64,000 nucleotides of DNA from positions 310,001 through 374,000 of the forward strand of contig NZ_BMGB01000001.1 of NCBI RefSeq assembly GCF_014639655.1, given 5' to 3'. Both the position numbers and the translations under genes were made by a program. The stretch comes from Conyzicola nivalis (GTDB taxonomy: Bacteria > Actinomycetota > Actinomycetes > Actinomycetales > Microbacteriaceae). This document shows, piece by piece, positions 47,781-57,600 of this stretch. The notes under the pieces were generated by a model. That model made no database searches. It was not told the DNA's origin and saw only the letters and a list, made by a program, of their open reading frames with translations. Every line of letters starts with the position of its first letter. Within the stretch, counting starts at the first letter, position 1.

Positions 47781-48113
47781 TCAGCCCTTCTTGTGAGGGT
47801 GCTTGTTGTGCTTGTGCTGCTGTTTGGGCGGGTCGGCGGCCAGAAACTCCACGGCCTCGTCGATCGACGTCACCTCCGCGGGAACGCCGTCGTCGAGCTG
47901 GGACGGTTTCCAAGCCAGAATCACGTCCTGGCCCTTTTCGATGTACCCGACGGTGTTGCCGTCGGCCAGCACCTGCCAGTCGAGCGGGACGTCGGGAATG
48001 CCCATGCCTAGCGTCCGCGTCTTCGCGGTCGGCATGATCGTGACGGTGTGACCGACAGCTTCGAAGTCGATTCCTTCTGGTCGCAGCGTTGCGAGTTCGT
48101 CAAGAGTAACCAT
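47781..48113 (-). CDS. Hypothetical protein with His/Lys-rich tail
   Basis: 110 residues. Begins MVTLDELATLRPEGIDFEAVGHTVTIMP and ends PPKQQHKHNKHPHKKG, four histidines among basic residues that could bind metal or nucleic acid. No signal peptide and no recognised domain. Convergent with the Nudix gene (18-bp gap). Confidence 0.65.
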   Translation of the reverse strand: MVTLDELATLRPEGIDFEAVGHTVTIMPTAKTRTLGMGIPDVPLDWQVLADGNTVGYIEKGQDVILAWKPSQLDDGVPAEVTSIDEAVEFLAADPPKQQHKHNKHPHKKG

Positions 48114-48156
48114 GGGGCCACCCTAGGCTGCGGGGCGGCGTGCGGCTAGGGCGGTG

Positions 48157-49587
48157 CTACAGCTTGGTCCAGGCCTCGGTGAGAACCGAGCGCAAAATCT
48201 GCTCGATCTCGTCGAACTCGGCGGGCCCCACGGTAAGAGGAGGCGCCAGCTGGATCACGGGGTCGCCGCGGTCGTCGGCCCGGCAGTACAGCCCCGCCTC
48301 GAACAGCGCCTTGGAGAGGAAGCCGCGCAGCAGGCGTTCCGACTCGTCCGCGTCGAAGGTCTCCTTGCTCGCCTTGTCCTTCACCAGCTCGATGCCGAAG
48401 AAGTAGCCGTCGCCTCGCACGTTGCCGACGATGGGCAGGTCGAGCAGTTTCTCGAGCGTTGCGCGGAACACCGGCGAGTTCTCGCGCACGTTCTCGTTGA
48501 GTTTTTCCTCCTCGAAGATGTCGAGGTTGGCGAGAGCGACCGCGGATGACACGGGGTGCCCGCCGAACGTGTAGCCGTGATAGAACGACACGTCGCCGTG
48601 CGCGAACGGCTCGTAGATCTTCTCGCTCACGATCGTGGCGCCGATCGGCGAGTAGCCGCTCGTCATCCCCTTGGCGCAGGTGATCATGTCGGGTTCGAAG
48701 CCGTAGGTGGTCGAGGCGAACATGTTGCCGATGCGTCCGAACCCGGTGATGACCTCGTCGGCCACCAGCAGCACGTCGTACCTGTCGCAGATCTCGCGCA
48801 CGCGCGCGAAGTAGCCGGGAGGGGGAGGGAACGCTCCGCCCGAGTTCTGCACCGGCTCGAGGAAGACGGCCGCCACGGTCTCCGCGCCCTCGAACAGGAT
48901 CATCTCCTCGATGCGGTTGGCGGCCCACTGGCCGAACGCGACCTCGTCGTCGGCCGGCGCGCCCATCTCGGCGGCGCGGTAGAAGTTGGTGTTCGGCACG
49001 CGGAACCCGCCGGGCGTGACCGGCTCGAACATCGCCTTCATGCCGGGGATGCCGGTGATCGCGAGTGCGCCCTGCGTGGTGCCGTGATACGCGACCGAGC
49101 GCGAAATGACCTTGTGCTTGGTGGGGCGGCCCTGCAGCTTCCAGTAGTACTTCGCGAGTTTGAACGCCGTCTCGACGGCCTCGCCCCCGCCCGAGGAGAA
49201 GAACACCCGGTTCAGCTCGCCCGGCGCGTACGAGGCCAGGCGGTCGGCGAGTTCGATCGCCGCGGGGTGCGCGTACGACCAGAGCGGGAAGAAGGCGAGC
49301 TCTTCGGCCTGCTTCGCGGCCACCTCGGCCAGGCGTTTGCGGCCGTGACCCGCGTTGACCACGAAGAGGCCCGAGAGCCCGTCGAAGTAGCGCTTTCCGC
49401 GGGTGTCCCAGATGTGGTGGCCGCTGCCCTTCACGATGATGGGCACGCCGCCGCCCTCCTCCATCACGGACTGCCGGTTGAAGTGCATCCAGAGGTGCTC
49501 TTTGGCTTTCTGCTGCAGGACGCTGTCGTCGACGGCGTGTGAGGGAGAAGGACCTTCGGATGGCACGGGCTGCACGGTCGTGGTCAT
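48157..49587 (-). CDS. Class III aminotransferase (putrescine/omega-amino acid--pyruvate type)
   Basis: 476 residues. Fold-type I PLP enzyme with the Schiff-base lysine K306 in TCAKGMTSGYSP, LLVADEVITGFGR, YHGTTQGALAITGI and HGYTFGGHPVSSAVAL. The length and the aromatic WMHFNRQ N-terminus fit omega-transaminases acting on diamines or GABA-like substrates. Start ATG 49587 (MTTTVQP). The next genes, an Lrp-type regulator and a divergent aldehyde dehydrogenase, suggest a pathway amine to aldehyde to acid, such as putrescine to GABA. Confidence 0.9.
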   Translation of the reverse strand: MTTTVQPVPSEGPSPSHAVDDSVLQQKAKEHLWMHFNRQSVMEEGGGVPIIVKGSGHHIWDTRGKRYFDGLSGLFVVNAGHGRKRLAEVAAKQAEELAFFPLWSYAHPAAIELADRLASYAPGELNRVFFSSGGGEAVETAFKLAKYYWKLQGRPTKHKVISRSVAYHGTTQGALAITGIPGMKAMFEPVTPGGFRVPNTNFYRAAEMGAPADDEVAFGQWAANRIEEMILFEGAETVAAVFLEPVQNSGGAFPPPPGYFARVREICDRYDVLLVADEVITGFGRIGNMFASTTYGFEPDMITCAKGMTSGYSPIGATIVSEKIYEPFAHGDVSFYHGYTFGGHPVSSAVALANLDIFEEEKLNENVRENSPVFRATLEKLLDLPIVGNVRGDGYFFGIELVKDKASKETFDADESERLLRGFLSKALFEAGLYCRADDRGDPVIQLAPPLTVGPAEFDEIEQILRSVLTEAWTKL

Positions 49588-49592
49588 GGCTG

Positions 49593-50078
49593 TTATCTCG
49601 TTCCCCAGTTGTAGAGCTGCTTGAAGAGTTTCAGGTAGACGAACGTCTCGGTCGACTGCACTCCGTCGATCGCCCGGATCTGCTTGTTGAGCAGGTCGAT
49701 GAGGTCGTCGTCGTTCTCGCAGACGACCTCGGCCAGGATGTCGAAGCTGCCGGCGGTGAGCACGACGTAGTCGACGGCGGCGAGCGCACCGAGCGCTTCG
49801 GCGACGAGGGTGGTGTCGCCGGATACCCGCACGCCGATCATGGCCTGGCGGAAGAACCCGAGCTGCATGGGGTCGGTGACGGCGACGACCTGCATCACGC
49901 CCGACTCGGTGAGCTTCTGCACGCGCTGCCTGACGGCGGCCTCGCTGAGCCCGACGGCCTTGCCGATCTCGGCGTACGAGCGACGACCGTCGGTCTGCAG
50001 CTGCTCGATGATGGCTTTCGAGACGGCGTCGAGGTGGAGCGACTTGGCCGCCGGCTTGGTCTTGCCTGTCGTGGTCAT
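49593..50078 (-). CDS. Lrp/AsnC family transcriptional regulator
   Basis: 161 residues. N-terminal helix-turn-helix (RRSYAEIGKAVGLSEAAVRQRVQKL) and a C-terminal RAM ligand domain (VDYVVLTAGSFDILAEVVCENDDDLIDLL). ATG 50078 (MTTTGKT). It lies 5 bp upstream of the aminotransferase and divergent from the aldehyde dehydrogenase, the usual position of a local amine/amino-acid-sensing regulator. Confidence 0.93.
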   Translation of the reverse strand: MTTTGKTKPAAKSLHLDAVSKAIIEQLQTDGRRSYAEIGKAVGLSEAAVRQRVQKLTESGVMQVVAVTDPMQLGFFRQAMIGVRVSGDTTLVAEALGALAAVDYVVLTAGSFDILAEVVCENDDDLIDLLNKQIRAIDGVQSTETFVYLKLFKQLYNWGTR

Positions 50079-50202
50079 GAGTTGATTGTGACAGCCGGTC
50101 AGGGTGGAGACAAGCGATTCCGCAACCAATACGGCAATTCACCGACGAAATCCGTCGAATGGAGTCGTAGAGGATGCCGGCGGATGTGAGTATGTTGGAG
50201 CC
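50079..50202. promoter_or_regulatory. Divergent promoter region with candidate Lrp-type operator
   Basis: 124 bp between the lrp-like gene and the aldehyde dehydrogenase. CGACG-AAATC-CGTCG (50143-50157) is a perfect 5-bp inverted repeat inside the imperfect ATTCACCGACG...CGTCGAAT. The region upstream (50117-50140) is AT-rich for this genome. A site for the adjacent regulator is plausible but not shown. Confidence 0.4.
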
Positions 50203-51639
50203 ATGAGCGCTACCGAACTCCGCAACTTCATCAACGGCGAGTACGTTGCCGCCCGCAGCGAGACCTCGTTCGACGTGATCGACCCGTCGACCGAGGAGGC
50301 GTATGCGTCGTCACCGGTGTCGGGCGCGGCCGACGTCGATGCCGCCTTCTCCGCGGCATCCGACGCCTTCGAGACGTGGGGCGAGACCACGCCGGCCGAA
50401 CGCCAGCTCGCGCTGTTCCGTATCGCGGACGCCATGGAGGCGCGCGCCGAAGAGTTCGCCGACGTCGAGTCGAAAGACACCGGCAAACCGCGGGCCAGCC
50501 TCGTCGCCGACGAGATCATGCTGTCGGTCGACCAGATCCGGTTCTTCGCCGGCGAGGCGCGCCACCTCGGCGGCATGGCCAGCGCCGAGTACATGAAAGA
50601 CCACACCTCGTCCATCCGGCGGGAGCCGATCGGCGTGATCGGGCAGGTGACCCCGTGGAACTACCCGCTCAACATGGCGGTGTGGAAGTTTGCCCCTGCC
50701 ATCGCCGCCGGCAACACGACGGTGCTGAAGCCCTCGGACACGACCCCGTCGTCCACGCTGCTGCTCGCCGAGGTCGCCGCCGAGTTCCTGCCGCCGGGCG
50801 TGCTCAACGTGATCACCGGCGACCGCACGACGGGCGCCGCGATGATCGACCACCGCACGCCCCAGATGGTCTCGATCACCGGCTCGGTGCGCGCGGGGAT
50901 GGCCGTCGCGTCCGCGGCATCCAAAGACCTCAAGCGCGTCCATCTCGAACTCGGCGGCAAGGCCCCCGTGATCGTCTTCGACGACGCCGACATCGAATCG
51001 GCCGTCGAGGGCATCGCGACCGCCGGCTTCTTCAACGCCGGCCAGGACTGCACGGCCGCCACTCGCGTGCTCGTGCAGCAGGGCATCCACGACGAGTTCG
51101 TCCAGGCGCTCGCCGCATACTCCCGCGACAACGCGATCACCGGGGCTCCCGCCGACGACGGAGTGCTGTTCGGGCCGGTGAACAACGCCAACCAGCTCGC
51201 CCAGGTGGAGGGCTTCATCGACCGCCTGCCGGACAACGCCGTCATCGAGCTCGGTGGCCGCCGCCAAGGCTCCGTCGGCTACTTCCACGAGGCGACGATC
51301 GTGTCGGGACTCGAGCAGACGGATGACGCGGTGCAGAACGAGATCTTCGGACCGGTCATCACGGTGCAGAGCTTCACCGACGAACGCCAGGCGCTCACCT
51401 GGGCGAACGACGTGCAGTACGGACTCTCGTCGAGCGTCTGGACGACGAACCACGGTCGCGCCATGCGCATGGCCAAGCGCCTCGACTTCGGCTGTGTCTG
51501 GATCAACACCCACATCCCGCTCGTGGCGGAGATGCCGCACGGGGGATTCAAGCACTCCGGTTACGGCAAAGACCTCTCGAGCTACGGCTTCGAGGACTAC
51601 ACCCGGGTCAAGCACGTGATGTCGTTCATCGGCGAGTAG
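50203..51639 (+). CDS. Aldehyde dehydrogenase (gamma-aminobutyraldehyde dehydrogenase-like)
   Basis: 478 residues. Catalytic Cys283 in FNAGQDCTAATR, general-base Glu in LELGGKAP, NAD site TPWNYPLNMAVWKFAPAIAAGNTTVLKPSD and the C-terminal GFEDYTRVKHVM typical of the PatD/PuuC group. It oxidises 4-aminobutanal or similar aldehydes to acids. Divergent from the Lrp regulator and aminotransferase, completing a two-step amine degradation. ATG 50203. Confidence 0.93.
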   Translation: MSATELRNFINGEYVAARSETSFDVIDPSTEEAYASSPVSGAADVDAAFSAASDAFETWGETTPAERQLALFRIADAMEARAEEFADVESKDTGKPRASLVADEIMLSVDQIRFFAGEARHLGGMASAEYMKDHTSSIRREPIGVIGQVTPWNYPLNMAVWKFAPAIAAGNTTVLKPSDTTPSSTLLLAEVAAEFLPPGVLNVITGDRTTGAAMIDHRTPQMVSITGSVRAGMAVASAASKDLKRVHLELGGKAPVIVFDDADIESAVEGIATAGFFNAGQDCTAATRVLVQQGIHDEFVQALAAYSRDNAITGAPADDGVLFGPVNNANQLAQVEGFIDRLPDNAVIELGGRRQGSVGYFHEATIVSGLEQTDDAVQNEIFGPVITVQSFTDERQALTWANDVQYGLSSSVWTTNHGRAMRMAKRLDFGCVWINTHIPLVAEMPHGGFKHSGYGKDLSSYGFEDYTRVKHVMSFIGE

Positions 51640-51694
51640 CCACTCGGCGGAGAGCTCTGCGGGGGATACGGGCGCGTCAGGGGATACTGGGGGA

Positions 51695-52231
51695 GTGCAA
51701 CCCGACCTCGACGACACGGTGCGGCGAGCCCCGCGCCCGCTCCAGCCGGCCGAACCCGATTTCGACGACACGATCGTCGGTTGGCCCGGCGTAGTCGCGG
51801 ACTCGCAGCGCGACACGGCGCCCCTGCCCGAGCGGGTCGTCGCGCAGCCGCAGGCCGCCTGCTACGGGTTCCGCATCGGGGCCAACGGTCGCACGGTGCT
51901 GCTTGATACCGCGGCCTACGTCGGTCGGTCGCCGAGTTCTCCGCGCATCCAGAGCGGCGTTATGCCGAAGCTCGTCAAGGTGCCGTCGCCCCAGGGTGAG
52001 GTGTCGGGGACGCACCTCGAGATACGCCAGCTCGCGACATCCATCATCGTCACCGACCTCCGATCGACGAACGGATCGACCGTCTCCGTGCCGGGCAGCG
52101 CGCCACGCTCGCTGCGTCAGGGCGAGGCGATGGTCGTAACCCCGGGTACGCTCGTGGACATCGGAGACGGCAACGTCATCGAGATTCTGCCACTACAACG
52201 TCAGCTCGGGGGACTCGGCCATGCTCACTAA
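51695..52231 (+). CDS. FHA domain protein
   Basis: 178 residues. The C-terminal half is an FHA domain: YVGRSPSSP, SGTHLEIR and DLRSTNGS are its three phosphopeptide-binding loops. The N-terminal part is disordered and holds threonines in acidic context (DDTVRR, FDDTIVG), which are candidate kinase sites. It binds phospho-Thr and probably relays the output of the adjacent kinase and phosphatase. GTG 51695. First gene of the 51.7-64 kb cluster. Confidence 0.92.
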   Translation: MQPDLDDTVRRAPRPLQPAEPDFDDTIVGWPGVVADSQRDTAPLPERVVAQPQAACYGFRIGANGRTVLLDTAAYVGRSPSSPRIQSGVMPKLVKVPSPQGEVSGTHLEIRQLATSIIVTDLRSTNGSTVSVPGSAPRSLRQGEAMVVTPGTLVDIGDGNVIEILPLQRQLGGLGHAH

Positions 52232-52255
52232 CGCCACCATCGACGGGGCCGCGGC

Positions 52256-53092
52256 GTGACCGAGATCGGCGCGAGCACCCCGGAGCTCGCCATCCCGATC
52301 CCCGGTGAGGCGAGCGGGGAGATCCGCATCGCCTGGGCCGCCGTGACCGACGTCGGGCGTCGCCGGGCCGCCAACGAGGACAGCTTCATCGCCGCTCCGC
52401 CGGTCTTCGCGATCGCCGACGGCATGGGCGGGCATCTCGCCGGCGACCTGGCCAGCGCAGCCGTCGTCACCCGGCTCGCCGAGGCGCGCACCTCCGACTT
52501 CATCGCCCCGGAGACGATCGAGCCCGCGCTGGAACGAGCCAGCGCCGACATCGACGTCATCTCCGACGGCAGCGAGATCGGGGTCGGCACCACCGTGACC
52601 GGCGCGGTGCTCACGCTCGTCGACGGCGACCCCTACTTCGCGGTGTTCAACATCGGCGACAGCCGCGTCTACCGTTTCGAGCGCAACGAGCTCGCCCAGA
52701 TCACCGTCGACCACTCGCTCGTGCAGCAGCTCGTCGACAGCGGGGCGATCTCGCAGGCGCAGGCGCACAACCATCCCGACGGCAACGTGATCACGCGCGC
52801 GGTCGGCTTCCAATCGCAGCCCACGCCCGACTTCTGGCTGCTGCCGCTGCGGGCGGGGCTGCGGCTACTGGTCTGCTCCGACGGCCTGACCGGCGAGGTC
52901 GAGGACGAGCGCATCCGCCTGCATCTCGCGGCGGGACTCTCCGCCGACGAGACGGCGGGCGCGCTCGTCGACGCCGCCCTGGCGGAGGGCGGGCGCGACA
53001 ACATCACCGTCTTGATCGTCGATGTCGTCGCCGCACCGGAACCGTCCGAGCCGGGAACCACCGCGCCGCGCGCTACCCATAGAGCGCTCTGA
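52256..53092 (+). CDS. PP2C-family Ser/Thr phosphatase
   Basis: 278 residues. Metal and catalytic motifs RAANEDSF, IADGMGGHLAGDLAS, FNIGDSRVYRF, CSDGLTGEV and GRDNITVLIVDV span the whole domain. No membrane segment or PASTA domain, unlike mycobacterial PstP. It should reverse phosphorylation by the next gene's kinase. GTG 52256, 24 bp after the FHA gene. Confidence 0.95.
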   Translation: MTEIGASTPELAIPIPGEASGEIRIAWAAVTDVGRRRAANEDSFIAAPPVFAIADGMGGHLAGDLASAAVVTRLAEARTSDFIAPETIEPALERASADIDVISDGSEIGVGTTVTGAVLTLVDGDPYFAVFNIGDSRVYRFERNELAQITVDHSLVQQLVDSGAISQAQAHNHPDGNVITRAVGFQSQPTPDFWLLPLRAGLRLLVCSDGLTGEVEDERIRLHLAAGLSADETAGALVDAALAEGGRDNITVLIVDVVAAPEPSEPGTTAPRATHRAL

Positions 53093-53144
53093 CACAACCT
53101 GCCTACAATAAGAAAAGTCTGTCCGCGGTCTGAGGGGGTTCTAC
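53093..53144 (+). promoter_or_regulatory. Possible promoter before the kinase gene
   Basis: TACAAT at 53104-53109 is a good -10-like hexamer in a locally AT-rich stretch (TACAATAAGAAAAG), but no matching -35 is clear. GAGGGGG at 53131-53137 lies 7 nt upstream of GTG 53145. It would give the kinase-surface protein segment its own promoter. Confidence 0.35.
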
Positions 53145-54620
53145 GTGGCGCGTCGGCTCCCTTCGCAACCCCCGATCCTTCCGGGCTTTTCGTACATCCA
53201 TGTACTCGGCTCGGGCGGGTTCGCCGACGTGTTCCTCTACGAGCAGAACATGCCGCGACGGCAGGTCGCCGTAAAGGTGATGCTGGCCGAGGTCGTGAAC
53301 GACCAGGTGCGACAGATGTTCCAGGCCGAGGCGAACCTCATGGCGCAGTTGAGCGCGCACCCGTCCATCCTCACGGTCTACCAGGCCAGCGTCTCGTCTG
53401 ACGGACGCCCGTACCTCGTGATGGAGCTGTGCTCGTCGTCGCTGAGCCAGCGTTACCGCGCCGAGCGGCTCCCCGTCGCCGAGGTGCTGCGCATCGCGAT
53501 CAAGATCGGCAGCGCGATCGAGACGGCGCACATGGCCGGCGTCCTGCACCGCGACATCAAGCCGTCCAACATCCTGCTCACCGCCTACGGTCACCCCGTC
53601 CTGTCCGACTTCGGCATCGCCGCCACGCTGAGCGAGTCGGATTCGCAGCAGGCGGTCGGCATGTCGATCCCGTGGTCGGCCCCCGAAGTGCTGATGGATG
53701 AGACGGCCGGAACCATCGAGTCGGAGGTGTGGGCCTTCGCCGCCACCGTCTATTCGCTCATCGCCGGGCGTTCTCCGTTCGAGGTGCCGGGGGAGTCGAA
53801 CACGTCGGTTGACCTCATCTCGCGCATCAACCGCGCGAAGGCACAGCCGATCGGCCGCACCGACGTGCCGTCCAGCCTCGAGCGGGCGCTGGCCAGGGGC
53901 ATGTCGAAGGCGCCGAAGAACCGCCCGGCGAGCGTCATCGAACTCGTGCGCGAACTGCAGTCGATCGAGACCGAACTGGGTGTCGCCCAGACGCCGGTGG
54001 AGGTCGCCGTCGACGATTGGGCCCTCGCGACCGTCGCCGACCTCGAAGACCGCACCCGCGTCCGCGGCGTCGCGAACGCCGCGAGTTCGGTGTCGCCGAA
54101 CCGCAGGCGCCGCCGTGCGCCGCAGTCGTCGGCCAACTACGAGGCGGTCGGCACGCTGATGAAGAACAGCGACCACCGCGCCACCGACGGGCAGCGCAGC
54201 GTCGGCAACCGCAGCGCGGGGCCAGGCCACCGCAGTTTCGGCGCGACCAAGGCGCCCGACGGCAAACGGATGCAGACGCTCGCCTGGATTCTCGTGGCCT
54301 GCGCCGCGCTCGTCATCGCCCTCGGTGCCACCGCGACCTTCGTGCTGATCAAGTCGACCTCGAACGACATCCCCGTCGTCTCGGACATCGCCGCGAACGT
54401 CGACGGCGACAACGTCAGGTTCTCCTGGCAGAACCCGGGGCTCGAAGAGTCCGACGCCTACCAGATCGCCCTCGACGGCGGCGAGGTGAGCGTGCAGTCG
54501 ACCCCCGAGTTCCTCACCGACGGCGACCCGGGCGACCACGTCTGCATCTCGGTGCGGGTGAGCCGCGACGGCACACTCGGTGATTCGAGCAACCCGAAAT
54601 GCGTGGATATCGCCGGGTGA
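53145..54620 (+). CDS. Transmembrane Ser/Thr kinase with extracellular FN3-like domain
   Basis: 491 residues. Kinase domain 1-280: GSGGFADVFLYE, VAVKVM, HRDIKPSNILL, DFGIAATLSE. A basic linker (RRRRRAPQSS) follows, then a single membrane helix near 375-400 (LAWILVACAALVIALGATATFVL) and an 85-residue outer domain with FSWQNPGLEESDAYQIALDGG, like the fibronectin type III fold. There is no PASTA domain, so it may sense protein or carbohydrate rather than muropeptide (inference). It ends 28 bp before the giant surface protein. Confidence 0.93.
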   Translation: MARRLPSQPPILPGFSYIHVLGSGGFADVFLYEQNMPRRQVAVKVMLAEVVNDQVRQMFQAEANLMAQLSAHPSILTVYQASVSSDGRPYLVMELCSSSLSQRYRAERLPVAEVLRIAIKIGSAIETAHMAGVLHRDIKPSNILLTAYGHPVLSDFGIAATLSESDSQQAVGMSIPWSAPEVLMDETAGTIESEVWAFAATVYSLIAGRSPFEVPGESNTSVDLISRINRAKAQPIGRTDVPSSLERALARGMSKAPKNRPASVIELVRELQSIETELGVAQTPVEVAVDDWALATVADLEDRTRVRGVANAASSVSPNRRRRRAPQSSANYEAVGTLMKNSDHRATDGQRSVGNRSAGPGHRSFGATKAPDGKRMQTLAWILVACAALVIALGATATFVLIKSTSNDIPVVSDIAANVDGDNVRFSWQNPGLEESDAYQIALDGGEVSVQSTPEFLTDGDPGDHVCISVRVSRDGTLGDSSNPKCVDIAG

Positions 54621-54648
54621 AACGCGTGACACCGAACAGGCCTCCCGA

Positions 54649-57600
54649 ATGATCAGGGGCTGGATCCGATCCCACACATCGCTCGTCGCCACCGCGACGA
54701 GCGGTTTCGTTGTCGCGGCCCTCGTCGCGACGGTCGCGATCGTCTCGACCGGGTACACCGCGCAGCGGCTCGACCTCGGCGACGCCTCGGTCTGGGTGTC
54801 GAACGGCGAGGAGAGCTTCATCGGGCGGGCGAACACCGAGGTGCTCGAGCTCAACAGCGTGGTCGCGGGCGCCGGGTCGGACCTCGACGTGGTGCAGCGC
54901 GGCTCCACCGTCGTGATGTTCGACCGGGCAGACGCCACCCTCGAGATCGTTGACGCCGCGACATCCGAAGTCTCGGACAGCGTGCCGCTTCCCCCCGACC
55001 AGCCGGGGGTCTTCCTCGCCGGCGACAACACCGTCGTCTACTCGGAGGGCAGCGGCGAGATCTGGATCATGCCGACCGCCGACCTCGGCGACTTCGACGC
55101 GGGGCAGGAGCCCACCCTGAGCCTCGGAGCGGGCTCGGTAGTCAGCGTCGACGAGGACGGCCTGCTGTTCGCGTTCTCGCCGGAGGCCCGCGAGGTGTAC
55201 CGCGTCGACGCGGCGGCCTCGATGTCGGTGACGGCGAGCGACGACACCGAGCTGGGCGGAGAGACCGGAACCTTCGCGATCACCTCGGTGGCCGGGCGCT
55301 GGGCGGTGCTCGACCTCGATTCCAACGAGCTCGAGCTGTCGGGCCGCGTCGTCGACCTCGACGACACGGTCGACGACGCCGTCGTGCTGCAGGCCGCGAG
55401 CGCGACCGGCGACGCGGTGCTCGTGGCGCACTCGGGCGGTCTTGCAGAGGTCTCGTTCTCGGGCGGCGAGATCTCGGTTCTGGCGGAGGGCGGCGCGGGC
55501 ACGGCGGCCGCGCCCGTCGTGCTGGGAGGGTGCACGTTCGCGGCCTGGTCGAACGGACAGTCGTGGCGGCTCTGCGACGATTCGGATGAACCGACCACGC
55601 TGCAACTCGACATGCCGGGCAATGCCGCGCTCGGGTTCAAGGTCAACGGCACCCGGCTGCTGCTCAACGACGCGCTCGGCGGCGCGTCGTGGGCGGTTCA
55701 GGAGGGCGGCGAACTGATCGACAACTGGGACGACCTCATCGACGTCGACGAGGACCAGCAGCAGGTCGAGCAGAACGACGAGAACACCCCGCCCGAGATC
55801 GAGAAGGACCAGCTTCCGCCGGTCGCGGTCGACGACGACTTCGGGGCTCGGCCGGGCCGGTCGAGCGTGCTGCCCGTGCTGCTCAACGATTACGACCCCA
55901 ACGCCGACGTCATCGTCGTCAGCTCGGTCAACGCCATCGACGAGGCCGTCGGGCGCATCGACCTGATCGAGAACGGCCAGGAGCTGCAACTGACCCTCGC
56001 CCCGGACGCGCAGGGCACCGTGAGTTTCGGTTACACGATCGACGACGGTCGCGGCGGTGCGGCCAGCGCGACCGTCGAGGTCGCGGTTCGGCAACCCGGC
56101 GAGAACTCCCCGCCGCAGCAGGTGCGCAACAGCCAGGCGACCGTCGCGAGCTCGGCGCAGGTCACCGTGCCCGTGCTGGACGACTGGATCGACCCCGACG
56201 GCGACCCGTTCTACCTCGCGTCGGCGAGCGTCGCGAGTCCGATGGCGGTCAGCTACAAGCCGGAGGGTACCGTGATCGTCACCGACGGCGGCACCAGCCT
56301 CGGCTCCTCGACGGTGGCACTCGTGGTCTCCGACGGCTCGGCCACGGCGAGCGGCTCGCTCACCGTCACGACGCGCGCGCCCGGTGACGTGCCGATCATC
56401 GCCGACCCGTTCGTGGTGCCGGCCTACTCGGGCGAGGAGATCACCATCTCGCCCCTCGAGCACGTGCGCGGAGGAAGCGGCGCCGTCCGGCTGAACGCGG
56501 TACCGGCCAAGACCGGTGTCACGATCACCCCGAGTTTCGAAACGGGCACCTTCCGGTTCTCCACCGACGAGATCCGGTCGCACTACGTGGAATACGTCGT
56601 CACCGACAACGACCAGACGGTCACCGGCCTCGTCCGGGTGGACGTGACCGCGCCGCCGGACGCCAACACCGCACCCATCACCATCCCCAAGACCGTGTTC
56701 ATCCCGACGCTGCACAGCCGCACCGTCGACGTGGCCGGTACCGACATCGACCCGGCCGGGGGAGTGCTGCTCGTCACGGGCATCGTGGGTGTGCCCGAGG
56801 CATCCGGAATCCGCGCCGAGGTGCTCGAACAACGTTCGGTGCGCGTCACCCTCATCGGCCCGCTCGCCGGGCCCGTCTCGTTCGGCTACCGCATCACGAA
56901 CGGACTCGCAGAATCGCAGGGCACCATCACGGTCGTCGAGGTCGCGCCCCCGGAACGTCTGCAACCCCCGATCGCCCGCGACGACTCCTCCACGGTGCGC
57001 GTGGGCGACGCCATCACGATCGACGTCATGAGCAACGACGAGCAGCCCGACGGCGAGCCGATGACGCTCAACCCGGTGCTGGTCGACGGGCTCAGCGGCG
57101 ACTCCGGACTGCTCTTCGTCTCCGGCGACACGCTGCGCTACCTCGCCCCGAAGACGACGGGTAACTTCACCGCCGTCTACGAGCTCATCGGTCCCCTCGG
57201 GCAGACGGCGCAGGCCCAGGTGAACATCGAGGTGCGCGAGCCGAACGCCGAGACGAACCATCCGCCGGTTCCCGTCACCGTCACCGCCAGGGTCATCGCC
57301 GGCGACAGCGTCACGATCGACATCCCGCTCGACGGTATCGACCCCGACGGCGACTCCGTGCAACTGCTCGGCCAGGAGACCAGCCCCGAGAAGGGCGGCG
57401 TCATCGCGGTGGGCACGTCGACCATCGAGTACGAGGCCGGCGTGTATTCGGCGGGCACCGACACCTTCGCCTACACGGTCAGCGACAGCCTGGGTGCGCG
57501 CGCCACTGGTACCGTGCGTATCGGCATCAGCCCGCCGCTCGCCGACGCACGCAACCCGGTGGCCATCGAGGACGAGGTGGACGTGCGTCCGGGCGCCACC

